In this document: positions 18,105 through 26,278 of the stretch, one piece after another
How positions within the stretch are numbered: position 1 is the first letter of the stretch
Layout of the letters: each line of letters opens with the position of its first letter
Program-made: the position numbers and the translations under genes
The notes under the pieces: model-generated
Told to the model about the DNA's origin: nothing
Databases searched by the model: none
The model's input: the letters and a program-made list of their open reading frames with translations, nothing else
NCBI RefSeq assembly: GCF_000631985.1
Contig: NZ_JFYN01000042.1
Coordinates: 186,001-250,000, forward strand
DNA length: 64,000 nt
Origin: Pseudomonas sp. RIT288
Lineage (GTDB): Bacteria > Pseudomonadota > Gammaproteobacteria > Pseudomonadales > Pseudomonadaceae
Direction of reading: 5' to 3'

Positions 18105-18527
18105 ATGATGGAGGCCATGACGACTCTTGCGCCGCCTGCTCCCTTGCGCTCACCCTGCCCGCCCGGCGCCTGCGATTGCGGGCGCGACGCGTTGCTGGAA
18201 ACGCCCGGCACGGATCTGCGCATCCTGCGCCTGACCCGCGAACAGGAAAAAATCCTCCTGGCACGCCTGGAACAACTCAAAGACCTGGCGGACTTGCGGC
18301 ATCTGCAGCAGCGCATGCACGAGCAGTTGGGCCTGCGCGTGGAAGTCGCTCCGGGGTTTCATGAGGTGCGCAGCATGCTCGGCATCGAGATTCAGATCGA
18401 GGCACTGCCTGGACTGTGCCGCAAAACCCGCAAATCAATCCCGGCCGCCATTCGCCGGGGCCTGAACAACCACCCCGAAATCGCCTTCGAACTGCTCAAC
18501 GCCCACGACTTGCTGCGCGACACTTGA
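18105..18527 (+). CDS. Conserved hypothetical protein with N-terminal Cys motif
   Basis: A 140-residue protein. It begins with a Pro-rich stretch and a tight cysteine motif CPPGACDCGRD (three Cys within eight residues), suggesting a metal or redox site. A helical region follows (LTREQEKILLARLEQLKDL) and then an Arg-rich C-terminus. I do not recognise the family. Three in-frame ATGs (18105, 18108, 18117) compete for the start; GGAGG at 18110-18114 is too near the third. Its stop abuts the stop of ligD on the other strand (18527/18528). Confidence 0.65.
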   Translation: MMEAMTTLAPPAPLRSPCPPGACDCGRDALLETPGTDLRILRLTREQEKILLARLEQLKDLADLRHLQQRMHEQLGLRVEVAPGFHEVRSMLGIEIQIEALPGLCRKTRKSIPAAIRRGLNNHPEIAFELLNAHDLLRDT

Positions 18528-21128
18528 TCAGCGTTTCATCCCGACCCGCTTGCGCATCTCTGCGGTGATGCTTTGGCGGGTTTTCTTCAGGTCGGCCCAC
18601 GGCTCGTCACCGACCTCGTTCAGACGCTCATGGACATTGCTGATGTTCCACTGATTGCCGCCCTTGATCTCGGCCACCTCTTCGCGAAACAGCGGTACCG
18701 ACACCGGCAGTCCCTCTCGGGTACGCGCGGCGTAGGCACAAATGGTGGTGGCGCCCAGACCGTTGCGCAGGTAATCGATGAAGATCCGCCCGACACGATT
18801 TTTCGGCCCGGACACCGCAGAAAACCGTTCTGGCAACAGCTTGGCCATATGGCTGACGATCGCGTGGCTGAAGTCCTTGACCTCATCCCAGCCATGTTTG
18901 CGGGTCAACGGCACCACCAGGTGAATGCCCTTGCCGCCGCTGGTCTTGAGAAACGCCTTGAGCCCCAGTTCGTCCAGTACGGTCAGGGTCAGCGCCGTGG
19001 CTTCGACCATGCTTTTCCACGGCAGCGCAGGGTCAGGGTCGAGATCGAGGACGAAGCGATCAGGCTTGTCCAGATCGACGGTGGTGGCGTTCCAGGTGTG
19101 CAATTCAACCGTGCTCATCTGCACCGCACCGATCAAGGCTTCGGCATTGTTGATCAACATCACCGGCTGCCCGGTGACCTCCTTGTCCAGTGTGGTAATG
19201 CCGGGAATCGCCAGGTGCTCGGCGTTTTTCTGAAAGAACAGCTCGCCGGCAATGCCATCCGGCGCCCGCACCAGTGCGACCGGACGATCCTTGAGCTGCG
19301 GCAGAATCCACTCGGCGACGCTGGCGTAATACTCGGCCAATTGCATCTTGGTGGTGCCGCTGACCGCATCGATCACCCGATCCGGGTGGGTTATGCGCAC
19401 TTTGCCGCTGGCCAGGCCAAGCTGTGATGGCGCCGCTTCGGCTTTCTTCGACGCGGCAGTTTTCTTCGAAGGAGCAGCTTTTTTCGACGGGGTGGCTTTC
19501 GCTGAAGTCTTCACAGGTTTCGCGCGCTCCTCGGTAATCGACTTGGCCGGCTTGTCATTGCGCAGACCATGGAACACAGCGTGGCGTACCGAGCCGTCCT
19601 TGGTCATTTCGGCGAACGCCACTTCCGCCAACAGACTGGGTTTGAGCCAGTGCACGCCTTTGGCGTCGAAGCCGCTTGGCGGGTTGACCACGGCAGCCTT
19701 TTTCACCTGCAACGGCTTTAGCTGGGCGAGGATGCTTTTCAACGTGGTCTCGTTGAACCCGGTGCCGACCTTGCCGGCATAGCGCAACTCGCCGCTGTCG
19801 CGATCATGCAGGCCCAGCAGCAAAGCACCGAAGGCACTGCGTGCGCCTTTCGGATCGGTATAGCCGACGACCACGAACTCCTGACGATGCTTGCACTTGA
19901 GCTTGATCCAGTCGCTGCTGCGCCGCGACACATACGGCGAGCCGAGACGTTTGCCGATCAGCCCTTCCATCTGCATCTGACAGGCGCTGTTGAGCAGTGC
20001 GTCCGCAGTTTCGTCGAAAGCTTCGGAGAAGCGCAGCAACGGCTGCTCATGCCCACCGAGCACCGTGGACAGCGCGGCGCGGCGCTCCTCGACCGGCACC
20101 TCGCGCAGGTCGACGCCGTTGAGATAGGGCATGTCGAACAGGTAGTACATGATGCTGGCGCTGCGCCCGGCTTCGAAGGCGTTTTGCAGCGCCTGAAAGT
20201 CCGGCACACCGTGTTCGTTGGTGACCACCACTTCGCCGTCCAGCCATGCCGATTCCAGCCCCAACTCGGCCAGTGCTTGCGCCTGTTGCGGCAGTTTATG
20301 CGTCCAGTCGTGGCCATTGCGGGTGAACAGTTGCACCTGATCGTGATCGATTCGCGCCATGATCCGGTAACCGTCGAACTTGATCTCGTAACTCCACTGT
20401 CCTTCGGGTGCGCTGTCGACCAGGGTCGCCAGTTCCGGCTTGAGTTGCGCCGGCAGTTTGGCCTTGCGCGCCCCAGTGAGCGTCCCGGACGCCGCTTTGC
20501 GCGGTTTGGCCGGGGCCTTTTTCACCGGCTTGGCTTGCTCGGCGGCGAGCTTGGGTTTACTGATCAGGGTGCGTTCGCTGAGCACGCTGTCCGGCTCCGC
20601 ACTGAGCACATCGTAATCGTCTTGCGGCCGCGCAGCGCTGTCCTGATGTTTGATCAGAAACCAGTTTTCCTTCTTGCCCGGCATGTGCGTGCGCACCAGA
20701 TTCCAGATCCCCGACAGCTTCTCTCCCTGCAGTTCGAACTTGAGCTTGCCCTTGGTGTAAGCCTTGGCCGGATCCTCCAGCGGGATCCACACGCCACGGT
20801 CCCAGACGATCACATCGCCCGCGCCGTAATGCCCTTCTGGAATGCTGCCCTCGAACGTCGCGTAATCCAGCGGATGGTCTTCGACGTGCACCGCCAGACG
20901 CTTGACCTTGGGGTCGAGGGACGGCCCCTTGGGCACCGCCCAGCTCTTCAGCGCCCCCTCGAGTTCGAGGCGAAAGTCATAATGCAGGTGCGAAGCGTCG
21001 TGCTTCTGGATGCAAAACTGCAGCGCATGTTCAGTGGCCTTGCTGCGGCCACGGCGCTTGACGGCGGCGGGCTCCGAGGTCGCCGAGAAATCGCGCATGC
21101 GGTTGTAGTCGTCGAGGTTCCTGTTCAT
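18528..21128 (-). CDS. ligD: ATP-dependent DNA ligase D (PE-LIG-POL)
   Basis: An 866-residue multifunctional enzyme of bacterial non-homologous end joining. The N-terminal phosphoesterase domain has HYDFRLELEG and HPLDYATFEG. The ligase domain has the nucleotidyl-lysine motif YEIKFDGYRIMARI near residue 250. The C-terminal polymerase/primase has FVLDLDPDP and the catalytic aspartates. Domain order matches P. aeruginosa LigD. A Lys/Ala/Ser-rich linker of about 35 residues joins LIG to POL. NHEJ also needs Ku, which is not in this window. The next gene on the same strand (methyltransferase) lies 17 bp upstream and may be co-transcribed. Confidence 0.95.
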   Translation of the reverse strand: MNRNLDDYNRMRDFSATSEPAAVKRRGRSKATEHALQFCIQKHDASHLHYDFRLELEGALKSWAVPKGPSLDPKVKRLAVHVEDHPLDYATFEGSIPEGHYGAGDVIVWDRGVWIPLEDPAKAYTKGKLKFELQGEKLSGIWNLVRTHMPGKKENWFLIKHQDSAARPQDDYDVLSAEPDSVLSERTLISKPKLAAEQAKPVKKAPAKPRKAASGTLTGARKAKLPAQLKPELATLVDSAPEGQWSYEIKFDGYRIMARIDHDQVQLFTRNGHDWTHKLPQQAQALAELGLESAWLDGEVVVTNEHGVPDFQALQNAFEAGRSASIMYYLFDMPYLNGVDLREVPVEERRAALSTVLGGHEQPLLRFSEAFDETADALLNSACQMQMEGLIGKRLGSPYVSRRSSDWIKLKCKHRQEFVVVGYTDPKGARSAFGALLLGLHDRDSGELRYAGKVGTGFNETTLKSILAQLKPLQVKKAAVVNPPSGFDAKGVHWLKPSLLAEVAFAEMTKDGSVRHAVFHGLRNDKPAKSITEERAKPVKTSAKATPSKKAAPSKKTAASKKAEAAPSQLGLASGKVRITHPDRVIDAVSGTTKMQLAEYYASVAEWILPQLKDRPVALVRAPDGIAGELFFQKNAEHLAIPGITTLDKEVTGQPVMLINNAEALIGAVQMSTVELHTWNATTVDLDKPDRFVLDLDPDPALPWKSMVEATALTLTVLDELGLKAFLKTSGGKGIHLVVPLTRKHGWDEVKDFSHAIVSHMAKLLPERFSAVSGPKNRVGRIFIDYLRNGLGATTICAYAARTREGLPVSVPLFREEVAEIKGGNQWNISNVHERLNEVGDEPWADLKKTRQSITAEMRKRVGMKR

Positions 21129-21145
21129 GGCGCACCTGCCTTGTG

Positions 21146-22099
21146 TCAGCCAATGCGGGTCACGGTCAGCGCGACCACGGCGATCCGGTCCACGCGCTGG
21201 TAACCGGGGTTCAACAATTCTTCACCGAACACGTCGGGATCGAGTTCGCGATAGGTCCAGCCGAATCGCGTCGAATCCAGGCGTGGCACCACGGTGTCGA
21301 AAAACGGATCGCGGCCATCGACCATGGCCACGCCGGTGTACAGCAGCAACGAGCCACCGGGAGCCAGCCGATTGAGCGCCTGCTCGACGATGCGCAGCGA
21401 CAATCCGGCGCCGAGCGAGCCACCGCCATGCCGATAGGCGCGACCGGCTGGATCGGCCATGTACGGCGGGTTGGCGACAATCAGGTCGAAGTTGCCTTCG
21501 GTGCCCTGCAGTACATCACTGGTCTGCACCTCGACATTGGCGACTTCGGCCAATGCCGCATTGATCGCGGTCAGGCGCAGCGCGGCGGGATTGATGTCCA
21601 CCGCCAGCACCTCGGCTTCCCGGCGTGCGCGGGCAATCAGGATTGCGCCGACGCCAGCGCCGCAGCCGATGTCCACCGCACGCTGAATCGGCGCGAAGCT
21701 CTGTTGCAGATGCGCGTGAATCAGCTGCGCGAAACGGTAAGTGTCCGGGCCGAAAAACACCGAGTCGGCGGCATCGGTGGGAAAGCCTGAATGCACGAAC
21801 AACAAGTCATCCAGGCTCGACCAGCGCACCCGGCTTTTCAAGCGGCCGTCGTAAACATCTATCACTTGAGCCTCCTGCAATTGCCGCTGTTCGTCAGCGG
21901 ACAACAGCCCCGGTTCGAACGGGCGCGACCAGCCGAAGACGTCGCGCAGGGTATCGGCGACCTGCCCTTCGTCACGCTGGTTGACCCGCTGATGGGTCAA
22001 GGGCGTCGGCGTGATGAAACGGTAACCGTCGGCCTGCAAGCGCCGGCCGAGTTGCAGCAGCGTGAGGTCGTTGGCGGACAGTTGTTCTTCCTGATTCAT
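21146..22099 (-). CDS. Class I SAM methyltransferase (small/HemK-like, NPPY motif)
   Basis: A 317-residue methyltransferase. Motif I is AVDIGCGAGVGAILIA (near residues 141-156), the acidic loop is VLAVDINPAA, and the catalytic-type NPPY is in LIVANPPYMAD (near 206-216). NPPY points to N-methylation of an amide or exocyclic amine, as in PrmB/PrmC/RlmG relatives. The N-terminal 110 residues form a separate helical and beta domain. The gene is 9 bp downstream of the iron-enzyme gene and 17 bp upstream of ligD, so the three probably form one transcript. The substrate is unknown. Confidence 0.85.
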   Translation of the reverse strand: MNQEEQLSANDLTLLQLGRRLQADGYRFITPTPLTHQRVNQRDEGQVADTLRDVFGWSRPFEPGLLSADEQRQLQEAQVIDVYDGRLKSRVRWSSLDDLLFVHSGFPTDAADSVFFGPDTYRFAQLIHAHLQQSFAPIQRAVDIGCGAGVGAILIARARREAEVLAVDINPAALRLTAINAALAEVANVEVQTSDVLQGTEGNFDLIVANPPYMADPAGRAYRHGGGSLGAGLSLRIVEQALNRLAPGGSLLLYTGVAMVDGRDPFFDTVVPRLDSTRFGWTYRELDPDVFGEELLNPGYQRVDRIAVVALTVTRIG

Positions 22100-22108
22100 G
22101 GGATTTCC

Positions 22109-23488
22109 TTAGCGCAGACTGGATTTGAGTTCGATGAAGCGACGTGTCGCCAGCAACCCCGCCGGGTGGGCATGCCGGGCCGGTGACAACCAAGGGATCA
22201 GCGTGGCCATTTGCGCATGTCCGTCCTGACCTTGCAGCGCAGACATAAGGCGCTGCACATCGGGGTCGTGTTCGGGCACGGCGGCTTCCGGGGTGGCGAC
22301 CTGACGGCTGCGTCTTGGCGCCGGATTTTTCTCCGACGGCGTCCAGTCGCCAGCAATCCAGTCGTGCAGCAGCTGCTTTTCATACGGACTGAACACGCCG
22401 AACATCGCCGCACCGTCGCCGTCGATCAACTGCCAGAAACGGCTGGCCTGTGGGTCTTCGTTGCGTTTGATCCAGCCCTTGTCCTGCATTGCCTGGAGGA
22501 AACCGGGCAGTTGCTCGGGGCTGGCCAGCCACTGATTGACGGTTTTGCCTTCGAAGCGGCAGTAGTCGGAATGCATGTGCTGACCGAACGGGCGTTTGCG
22601 CTCAAGCATCGCCAGCACTTCGTGCTCCAGATCGAAACCCTCGATGATCGCGCGGCTGCCCTGCCCCAGGTCGTTGAGTCGATAACCCAGCGACACCCGG
22701 CGCAGAAATTCGTCACGATCGGCTTCCAGCGGCAGCAGGTCGAGCACCGACTGCACGGCTTTTTGCGCATGGCCGGTGCTGGCGTTATCGATGGTCACAT
22801 GCAGGGTGAAGTAGTACGGATCGATGCCCAGCTCACTGAGTTCATAGGCACTGATCAGCAAGTGCAGCGGCAGTTGTTCGTAGCCAAGGTTGTAGCCGAT
22901 CACCTCCGGCAGCAAGCTTTCGCCACAGGCGCCGAGTGCCAGTTGCAGCGCGCCTTGCAGGTAGCGTTCATCGGCCATCGCGCTGGCGTCCTGCAAACCG
23001 TGCTCAGCAAGCAGTTTGCGGTAGATCACCACATGGTTTTGCGCCGGATTGCCGTCGCCGAGTTCTTCCAGATAGGTACACAACAACCCGTCGAAACGCG
23101 GGTCGCGCCACTGCGGCAACAAACCGTACAACCACGCGCCATCGACCAGTTTGGTCGGTGCCACGGCCTGCAAAAAATACAGCGCATGGGCTTTGTTGCT
23201 GAAGAACTGGCGCGGCCCGCCAGCCTTGCGCTGTTGCAGGTAGTCGGCGTATTGCCGGGCAACGTCGGTGCAATGTCGGGCGACCCAGTCCTGCCAGGCA
23301 GACGGATCCTGCGGCAGCTCCTCGGATAGCAGCGCGGCGCGCTGCAACTGCTCGGCGAGAAAATCCTGGGCGAGATTTTCAGGCGCATCCTCGAGCAGCA
23401 GTGCCTCATAAATACGCCGCAGATCGCCGCCGGCAGTGATGGGCTGTTGCTGCGCGCTCGGCGCATGCAGAGGGGTCAGGGCAGTCAT
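22109..23488 (-). CDS. Haem-oxygenase-fold iron-containing redox enzyme (HDO family)
   Basis: A 459-residue protein. Residues about 90-330 carry the haem-oxygenase-like diiron/iron pattern: EELGDGNPAQNH (E141 or E142, H152) and FTLHVTIDNASTGH (H230, D234, H240). This is the ligand layout of the iron-containing redox enzyme family that includes UndA, SznF and BesC, enzymes that desaturate, N-oxygenate or cleave small molecules with O2. The C-terminal 120 residues (from about 340) form an additional domain not part of that fold. It leads a probable operon with a methyltransferase and ligD. The substrate is unknown. Confidence 0.8.
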   Translation of the reverse strand: MTALTPLHAPSAQQQPITAGGDLRRIYEALLLEDAPENLAQDFLAEQLQRAALLSEELPQDPSAWQDWVARHCTDVARQYADYLQQRKAGGPRQFFSNKAHALYFLQAVAPTKLVDGAWLYGLLPQWRDPRFDGLLCTYLEELGDGNPAQNHVVIYRKLLAEHGLQDASAMADERYLQGALQLALGACGESLLPEVIGYNLGYEQLPLHLLISAYELSELGIDPYYFTLHVTIDNASTGHAQKAVQSVLDLLPLEADRDEFLRRVSLGYRLNDLGQGSRAIIEGFDLEHEVLAMLERKRPFGQHMHSDYCRFEGKTVNQWLASPEQLPGFLQAMQDKGWIKRNEDPQASRFWQLIDGDGAAMFGVFSPYEKQLLHDWIAGDWTPSEKNPAPRRSRQVATPEAAVPEHDPDVQRLMSALQGQDGHAQMATLIPWLSPARHAHPAGLLATRRFIELKSSLR

Positions 23489-23639
23489 GTCAGTGTTCTC
23501 GCTCGGTTGGCCGGTCAGGGCGTTGTTTCACGCCTCTACATCAGCAGAGCAACCGCTATGGAGAAAAATTCAATCGACATCAAAATCGCCCTGACGGACG
23601 GCCTGATCAGTGCCAATTCTCTTTCACTTGATCACTTGC

Positions 23640-23726
23640 CCACTTGATCACTTGATTGATCACTTGGTCATTTGGTCATTTGGTCATTTGGTCATTTGGT
23701 CATTTGGTCATTTGGTCATTTGGTCA
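23640..23726. repeat. Octamer tandem repeat (TTTGGTCA)n
   Basis: Seven perfect head-to-tail copies of TTTGGTCA span 23671-23726, preceded from about 23640 by decayed copies (CTTGGTCA, CTTGATCA). It abuts a type A REP at 23729. The period of 8 shifts all frames and no ribosome-binding site is evident, so it is not coding. The rest of the 395-bp gap 23489-23883 shows no other gene. Confidence 0.9.
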
Positions 23727-23728
23727 CT

Positions 23729-23800
23729 GTAGGAGCTGCCGAAGGCTGCGATCTTTTGATCTTCAAAAATCAAAAGATCGCAGCCTTCGGCAGCTCCTAC
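23729..23800. repeat. REP doublet, type A variant, left flank of the RAYT gene
   Basis: Inverted copies GTAGGAGCTGCCGAAGGCTG and CAGCCTTCGGCAGCTCCTAC. They carry GAAGG/CCTTC in place of the usual GCAGG/CCTGC on both arms, a compensated change that keeps the stem perfect. Confidence 0.88.
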
Positions 23801-23883
23801 ATTTACATCGTGTAATGGCTTGGCCGAGCGGATTGTGTTGGGAGCGCTAGTGTTCAAGGACGATGGTTACGGGGGGCAATGGA

Positions 23884-24324
23884 ATGCCTGAAGCTGCAAA
23901 AGCCTGCGGTTTACGCAAGGGACGCTATTCGGAGGTTGGGCGGGTTTATTTGCTGACGGCGGTGGTTAAGGAGCGTCGGCCGGTTTTTACCGACTGGAGA
24001 ATCGGACGACTGTTGGTTGAACAGATGCGCGCGACAGATGACGCAGGATTGGTCGCGTCTTCGGCTTGGGTGGTCATGCCGGATCACCTGCATTGGTTGG
24101 TAGACCTGAAACGAGGCTCCTTGGCGCAGCTGATGTGCCGCGTCAAATCGCGTAGTTGTCGGTCGGTAAATCTGATGTCTGGCAGCCAGGGAGGCCTGTG
24201 GCAACGCGGCTATTACGACCGCGCCTTGCGTCGCGATGAAGATCTTAAAGCCGCTGCCCGCTACATTGTCATGAATCCATTGCGGGCAGGTCTTGTGCAG
24301 CGCTTGGGTGATTACCCGTTGTAG
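23884..24324 (+). CDS. REP-associated tyrosine transposase (RAYT)
   Basis: A 146-residue single-strand transposase of the IS200/IS605-related RAYT class. The metal-binding HxH is in MPDHLHWL, and the catalytic tyrosine is in ARYIVMNPLRAGL. LWQRGYYDRALRRDED is the conserved block before it. RAYTs recognise and are thought to disperse REP/REPIN sequences; this one is flanked on both sides by type A REPs. ATG 23884 starts the usual MPEAAKACGLRKGRYSE N-terminus; an ATG at 23863 is also in frame. The protein ends GDYPL at a TAG, but the same frame continues D-A-V-W-L-stop (24325-24342), the usual RAYT tail, so the last codons seem lost by a Trp-to-amber change. Confidence 0.88.
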   Translation: MPEAAKACGLRKGRYSEVGRVYLLTAVVKERRPVFTDWRIGRLLVEQMRATDDAGLVASSAWVVMPDHLHWLVDLKRGSLAQLMCRVKSRSCRSVNLMSGSQGGLWQRGYYDRALRRDEDLKAAARYIVMNPLRAGLVQRLGDYPL

Positions 24325-24342
24325 GATGCTGTGTGGCTCTGA

Positions 24343-24425
24343 AGATCAAAAGATCGCAGCCTGCGGCAGCTCCTACAGAGAAACGAATTCCAATGTAGGA
24401 GCTGCCGCAGGCTGCGATCTTTTGA
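24343..24425. repeat. REP pair, type A, right flank of the RAYT gene
   Basis: Two copies in outward orientation, CGCAGCCTGCGGCAGCTCCT and then AGGAGCTGCCGCAGGCTGCG, with about 20 bp between. This is the reverse arrangement of the usual inward doublet. Confidence 0.88.
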
Positions 24426-24432
24426 CTTTGTG

Positions 24433-25197
24433 TTAAGCCGTACTCTTGGCCTGCTGCTCCAGATGCACCTGCAACTGCGGGTCGATCTGCAGCGCGGCAG
24501 CCAGTTCATCCAGGTAGTTGCGTTCGGCGTTCTGTTGGTCGTCAACCAGGATCACGCTGACCAGGTACATTTCGGCGGCCATGGCCGGGTCGTCGTTGGC
24601 AGCCGTGGCGACTTCGTTGGCGTCCAGCGGTTTGGCGACTTCGCTTTCAAACCACTGCTGCAATTGCGGATCGTCGGTGTGCTTGCTGATTTCACCCTTG
24701 ATTATCTGTTGTTCCCGGGCATCGATCTCACCGTCAGCCTTGGCCGCCGCGATCAGCGCCCGCAGTACGGCATGACTGTGTTCCTCGACTTCGGGCCCGG
24801 CCAGCAGATTCGCCGTTTGCGGGATCTGTTGTGGCGCCGCCGAGGCCTGACTGCGTTGCCAGGCCTGATACGCCTGGAACGCCATCATCCCCAGCGAGGC
24901 CAGCGCCGCATAATTGGTGCCGCCGGAACGGTTTTGCGTACCGCCACCGAGTGCTCCGCCAAGTGCGCCGCCCAGGCCACCACCGCTACCGCCGCCGAGC
25001 AGGCCACCGAGCAAACCGCCCAAACCGCCCAGCCCTCCGGACTGCGCCGCACTACCGCCGGGGCCTGCACCGCCACCCAACAAACCGCCGAGCAAGCCGC
25101 CCAATCCGCCCAGCCCACCGCCGGCCGAGGCGCCACTTTGTTGTCCCGCCGAGGCTTGGCCCCGTAGCAGTTGTTCAAGCAAATCACTGGTGTTCAT
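24433..25197 (-). CDS. DUF533 (YebE/TerB-like) protein with a Gly-rich domain
   Basis: A 254-residue protein. Residues about 25-95 are a low-complexity Gly/Leu/Ala domain built from GGLGGLGGLLGGLL-type repeats. The C-terminal half is the DUF533 helical domain related to TerB: AVLRALIAAAKADGEIDAREQQIIKGEI and YLVSVILVDDQQNAERNYLDELAAAL. E. coli YebE is an inner-membrane protein of unknown role. The ATG at 25197 is used; upstream in-frame extension is not conserved in character. It is a single gene, divergent from pcs. Confidence 0.85.
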   Translation of the reverse strand: MNTSDLLEQLLRGQASAGQQSGASAGGGLGGLGGLLGGLLGGGAGPGGSAAQSGGLGGLGGLLGGLLGGGSGGGLGGALGGALGGGTQNRSGGTNYAALASLGMMAFQAYQAWQRSQASAAPQQIPQTANLLAGPEVEEHSHAVLRALIAAAKADGEIDAREQQIIKGEISKHTDDPQLQQWFESEVAKPLDANEVATAANDDPAMAAEMYLVSVILVDDQQNAERNYLDELAAALQIDPQLQVHLEQQAKSTA

Positions 25198-25447
25198 GAT
25201 CTCGTCCTCAGGCGTTGGCAATAAATGCGTCAGGCAACAATAGACCGCCGGCGCCGGCGCGCCAGCACCGTTTGGCTGACGCTGGCAGATTTCGCCGAGG
25301 TATTTTTTGTGCGGGCAGCTAAGATTCAAAGGTGGTGAACCTTATCCCGGCCAAACCGGTCGATAGCTGCAACCCCGACCCGGTTTGCCGGCGCCCTTTA
25401 CCCGAGGGTGATACCCGGCATGCTTCATATATCTGGAGAACGCCCCT

Positions 25448-26170
25448 GTGATATCGACCGTACACATCGCCAGGCTCAAAGCATGGGGCGCCCATGGTTT
25501 CACCGCGACCGGCGTGGTCACCGCCTTTCTGGCGACCCTCGCCCTGCTGGAGAACCAGCCGACCCATTGCCTGATGTGGCTGGGCGTGGCATTGATCGTT
25601 GACGGTCTCGACGGAGCGCTCGCGCGAAAGGTCAATGTGCAGTCGGTACTGCCAAGTTTCGACGGCTCGATCCTCGATCTGGTGATCGATTACCTGACCT
25701 ACGTGTTCATTCCGGCCCTGTTCATCTATCGCTACATTCCCCTGCCCGACTACACCTTGCTGCTGAGCGTGTCGCTGATTCTGGTGTCATCGCTGTTCTG
25801 CTTCTGCAACGTCAACATGAAGAGCAAGGACAACTATTTCGTCGGCTTCCCCGCCGCGTGGAACGTGGTTGCCCTGTGCCTGTACATCATCAATCCGGGG
25901 CCGTGGATCACCTTTCTGACCGTCATCGGTCTGGCGCTGCTGACCGTGACCCGCATGAAATTCCTGCACCCGTTCCGCGTACGCCGGTTCATGCCGATCA
26001 ACATCGCGGTGACGGCAATCTGGCTGCTGTGCAGCCTGTCGCTGGTGCTCAATCACCCGGTGATCAATCCGCTGGTGATGGGTTTGTGGCTGCTGGCGTC
26101 GGCGTACTTCCTGGGGATCTGCATCTGGCGCACGGCGCTGGAGTGGTTTGAGCGGCCGCCTCTGAAGTAA
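25448..26170 (+). CDS. pcs: Phosphatidylcholine synthase
   Basis: A 240-residue integral membrane enzyme of the CDP-alcohol phosphotransferase superfamily that condenses choline with CDP-diacylglycerol to give phosphatidylcholine. The motif is visible as DGLDGALARKVN followed by FDGSILDLVID, the Pcs-type spacing of the DGxxAR...GxxxDxxxD active site. About eight transmembrane segments are seen. The length fits Pcs (about 240). The GTG start at 25448 is preceded by TGGAGAA. It is a single gene. Confidence 0.9.
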   Translation: MISTVHIARLKAWGAHGFTATGVVTAFLATLALLENQPTHCLMWLGVALIVDGLDGALARKVNVQSVLPSFDGSILDLVIDYLTYVFIPALFIYRYIPLPDYTLLLSVSLILVSSLFCFCNVNMKSKDNYFVGFPAAWNVVALCLYIINPGPWITFLTVIGLALLTVTRMKFLHPFRVRRFMPINIAVTAIWLLCSLSLVLNHPVINPLVMGLWLLASAYFLGICIWRTALEWFERPPLK

Positions 26171-26186
26171 ATCCACCCTATACCCT

Positions 26187-26259
26187 GTAGGAGCTGCCGC
26201 AGGCTGCGATCTTGTTGTTAAACCAAAATCAAAAGATCGCAGCCTGCGGCAGCTCCTAC
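26187..26259. repeat. REP doublet, type A
   Basis: Inverted copies of GTAGGAGCTGCCGCAGGCTG between the convergent pcs and methyltransferase genes. Confidence 0.88.
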
Positions 26260-26278
26260 AGGGGTTTTAATTGATCTT

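Noticed and set aside
19806-21203. A 465-codon plus-strand frame opposite ligD
   Set aside because: Antisense shadow with His/Arg/Gln-rich composition; ligD domains are unambiguous.
23640-23726. The octamer array as a CRISPR
   Set aside because: Units are contiguous 8-mers with no spacers, and no cas gene is nearby.
23656-23850. A frame reading repeated SFGHLVIW across the octamer repeat
   Set aside because: The periodic peptide is a by-product of the 8-bp repeat, it runs into a REP, and no ribosome-binding site is present.
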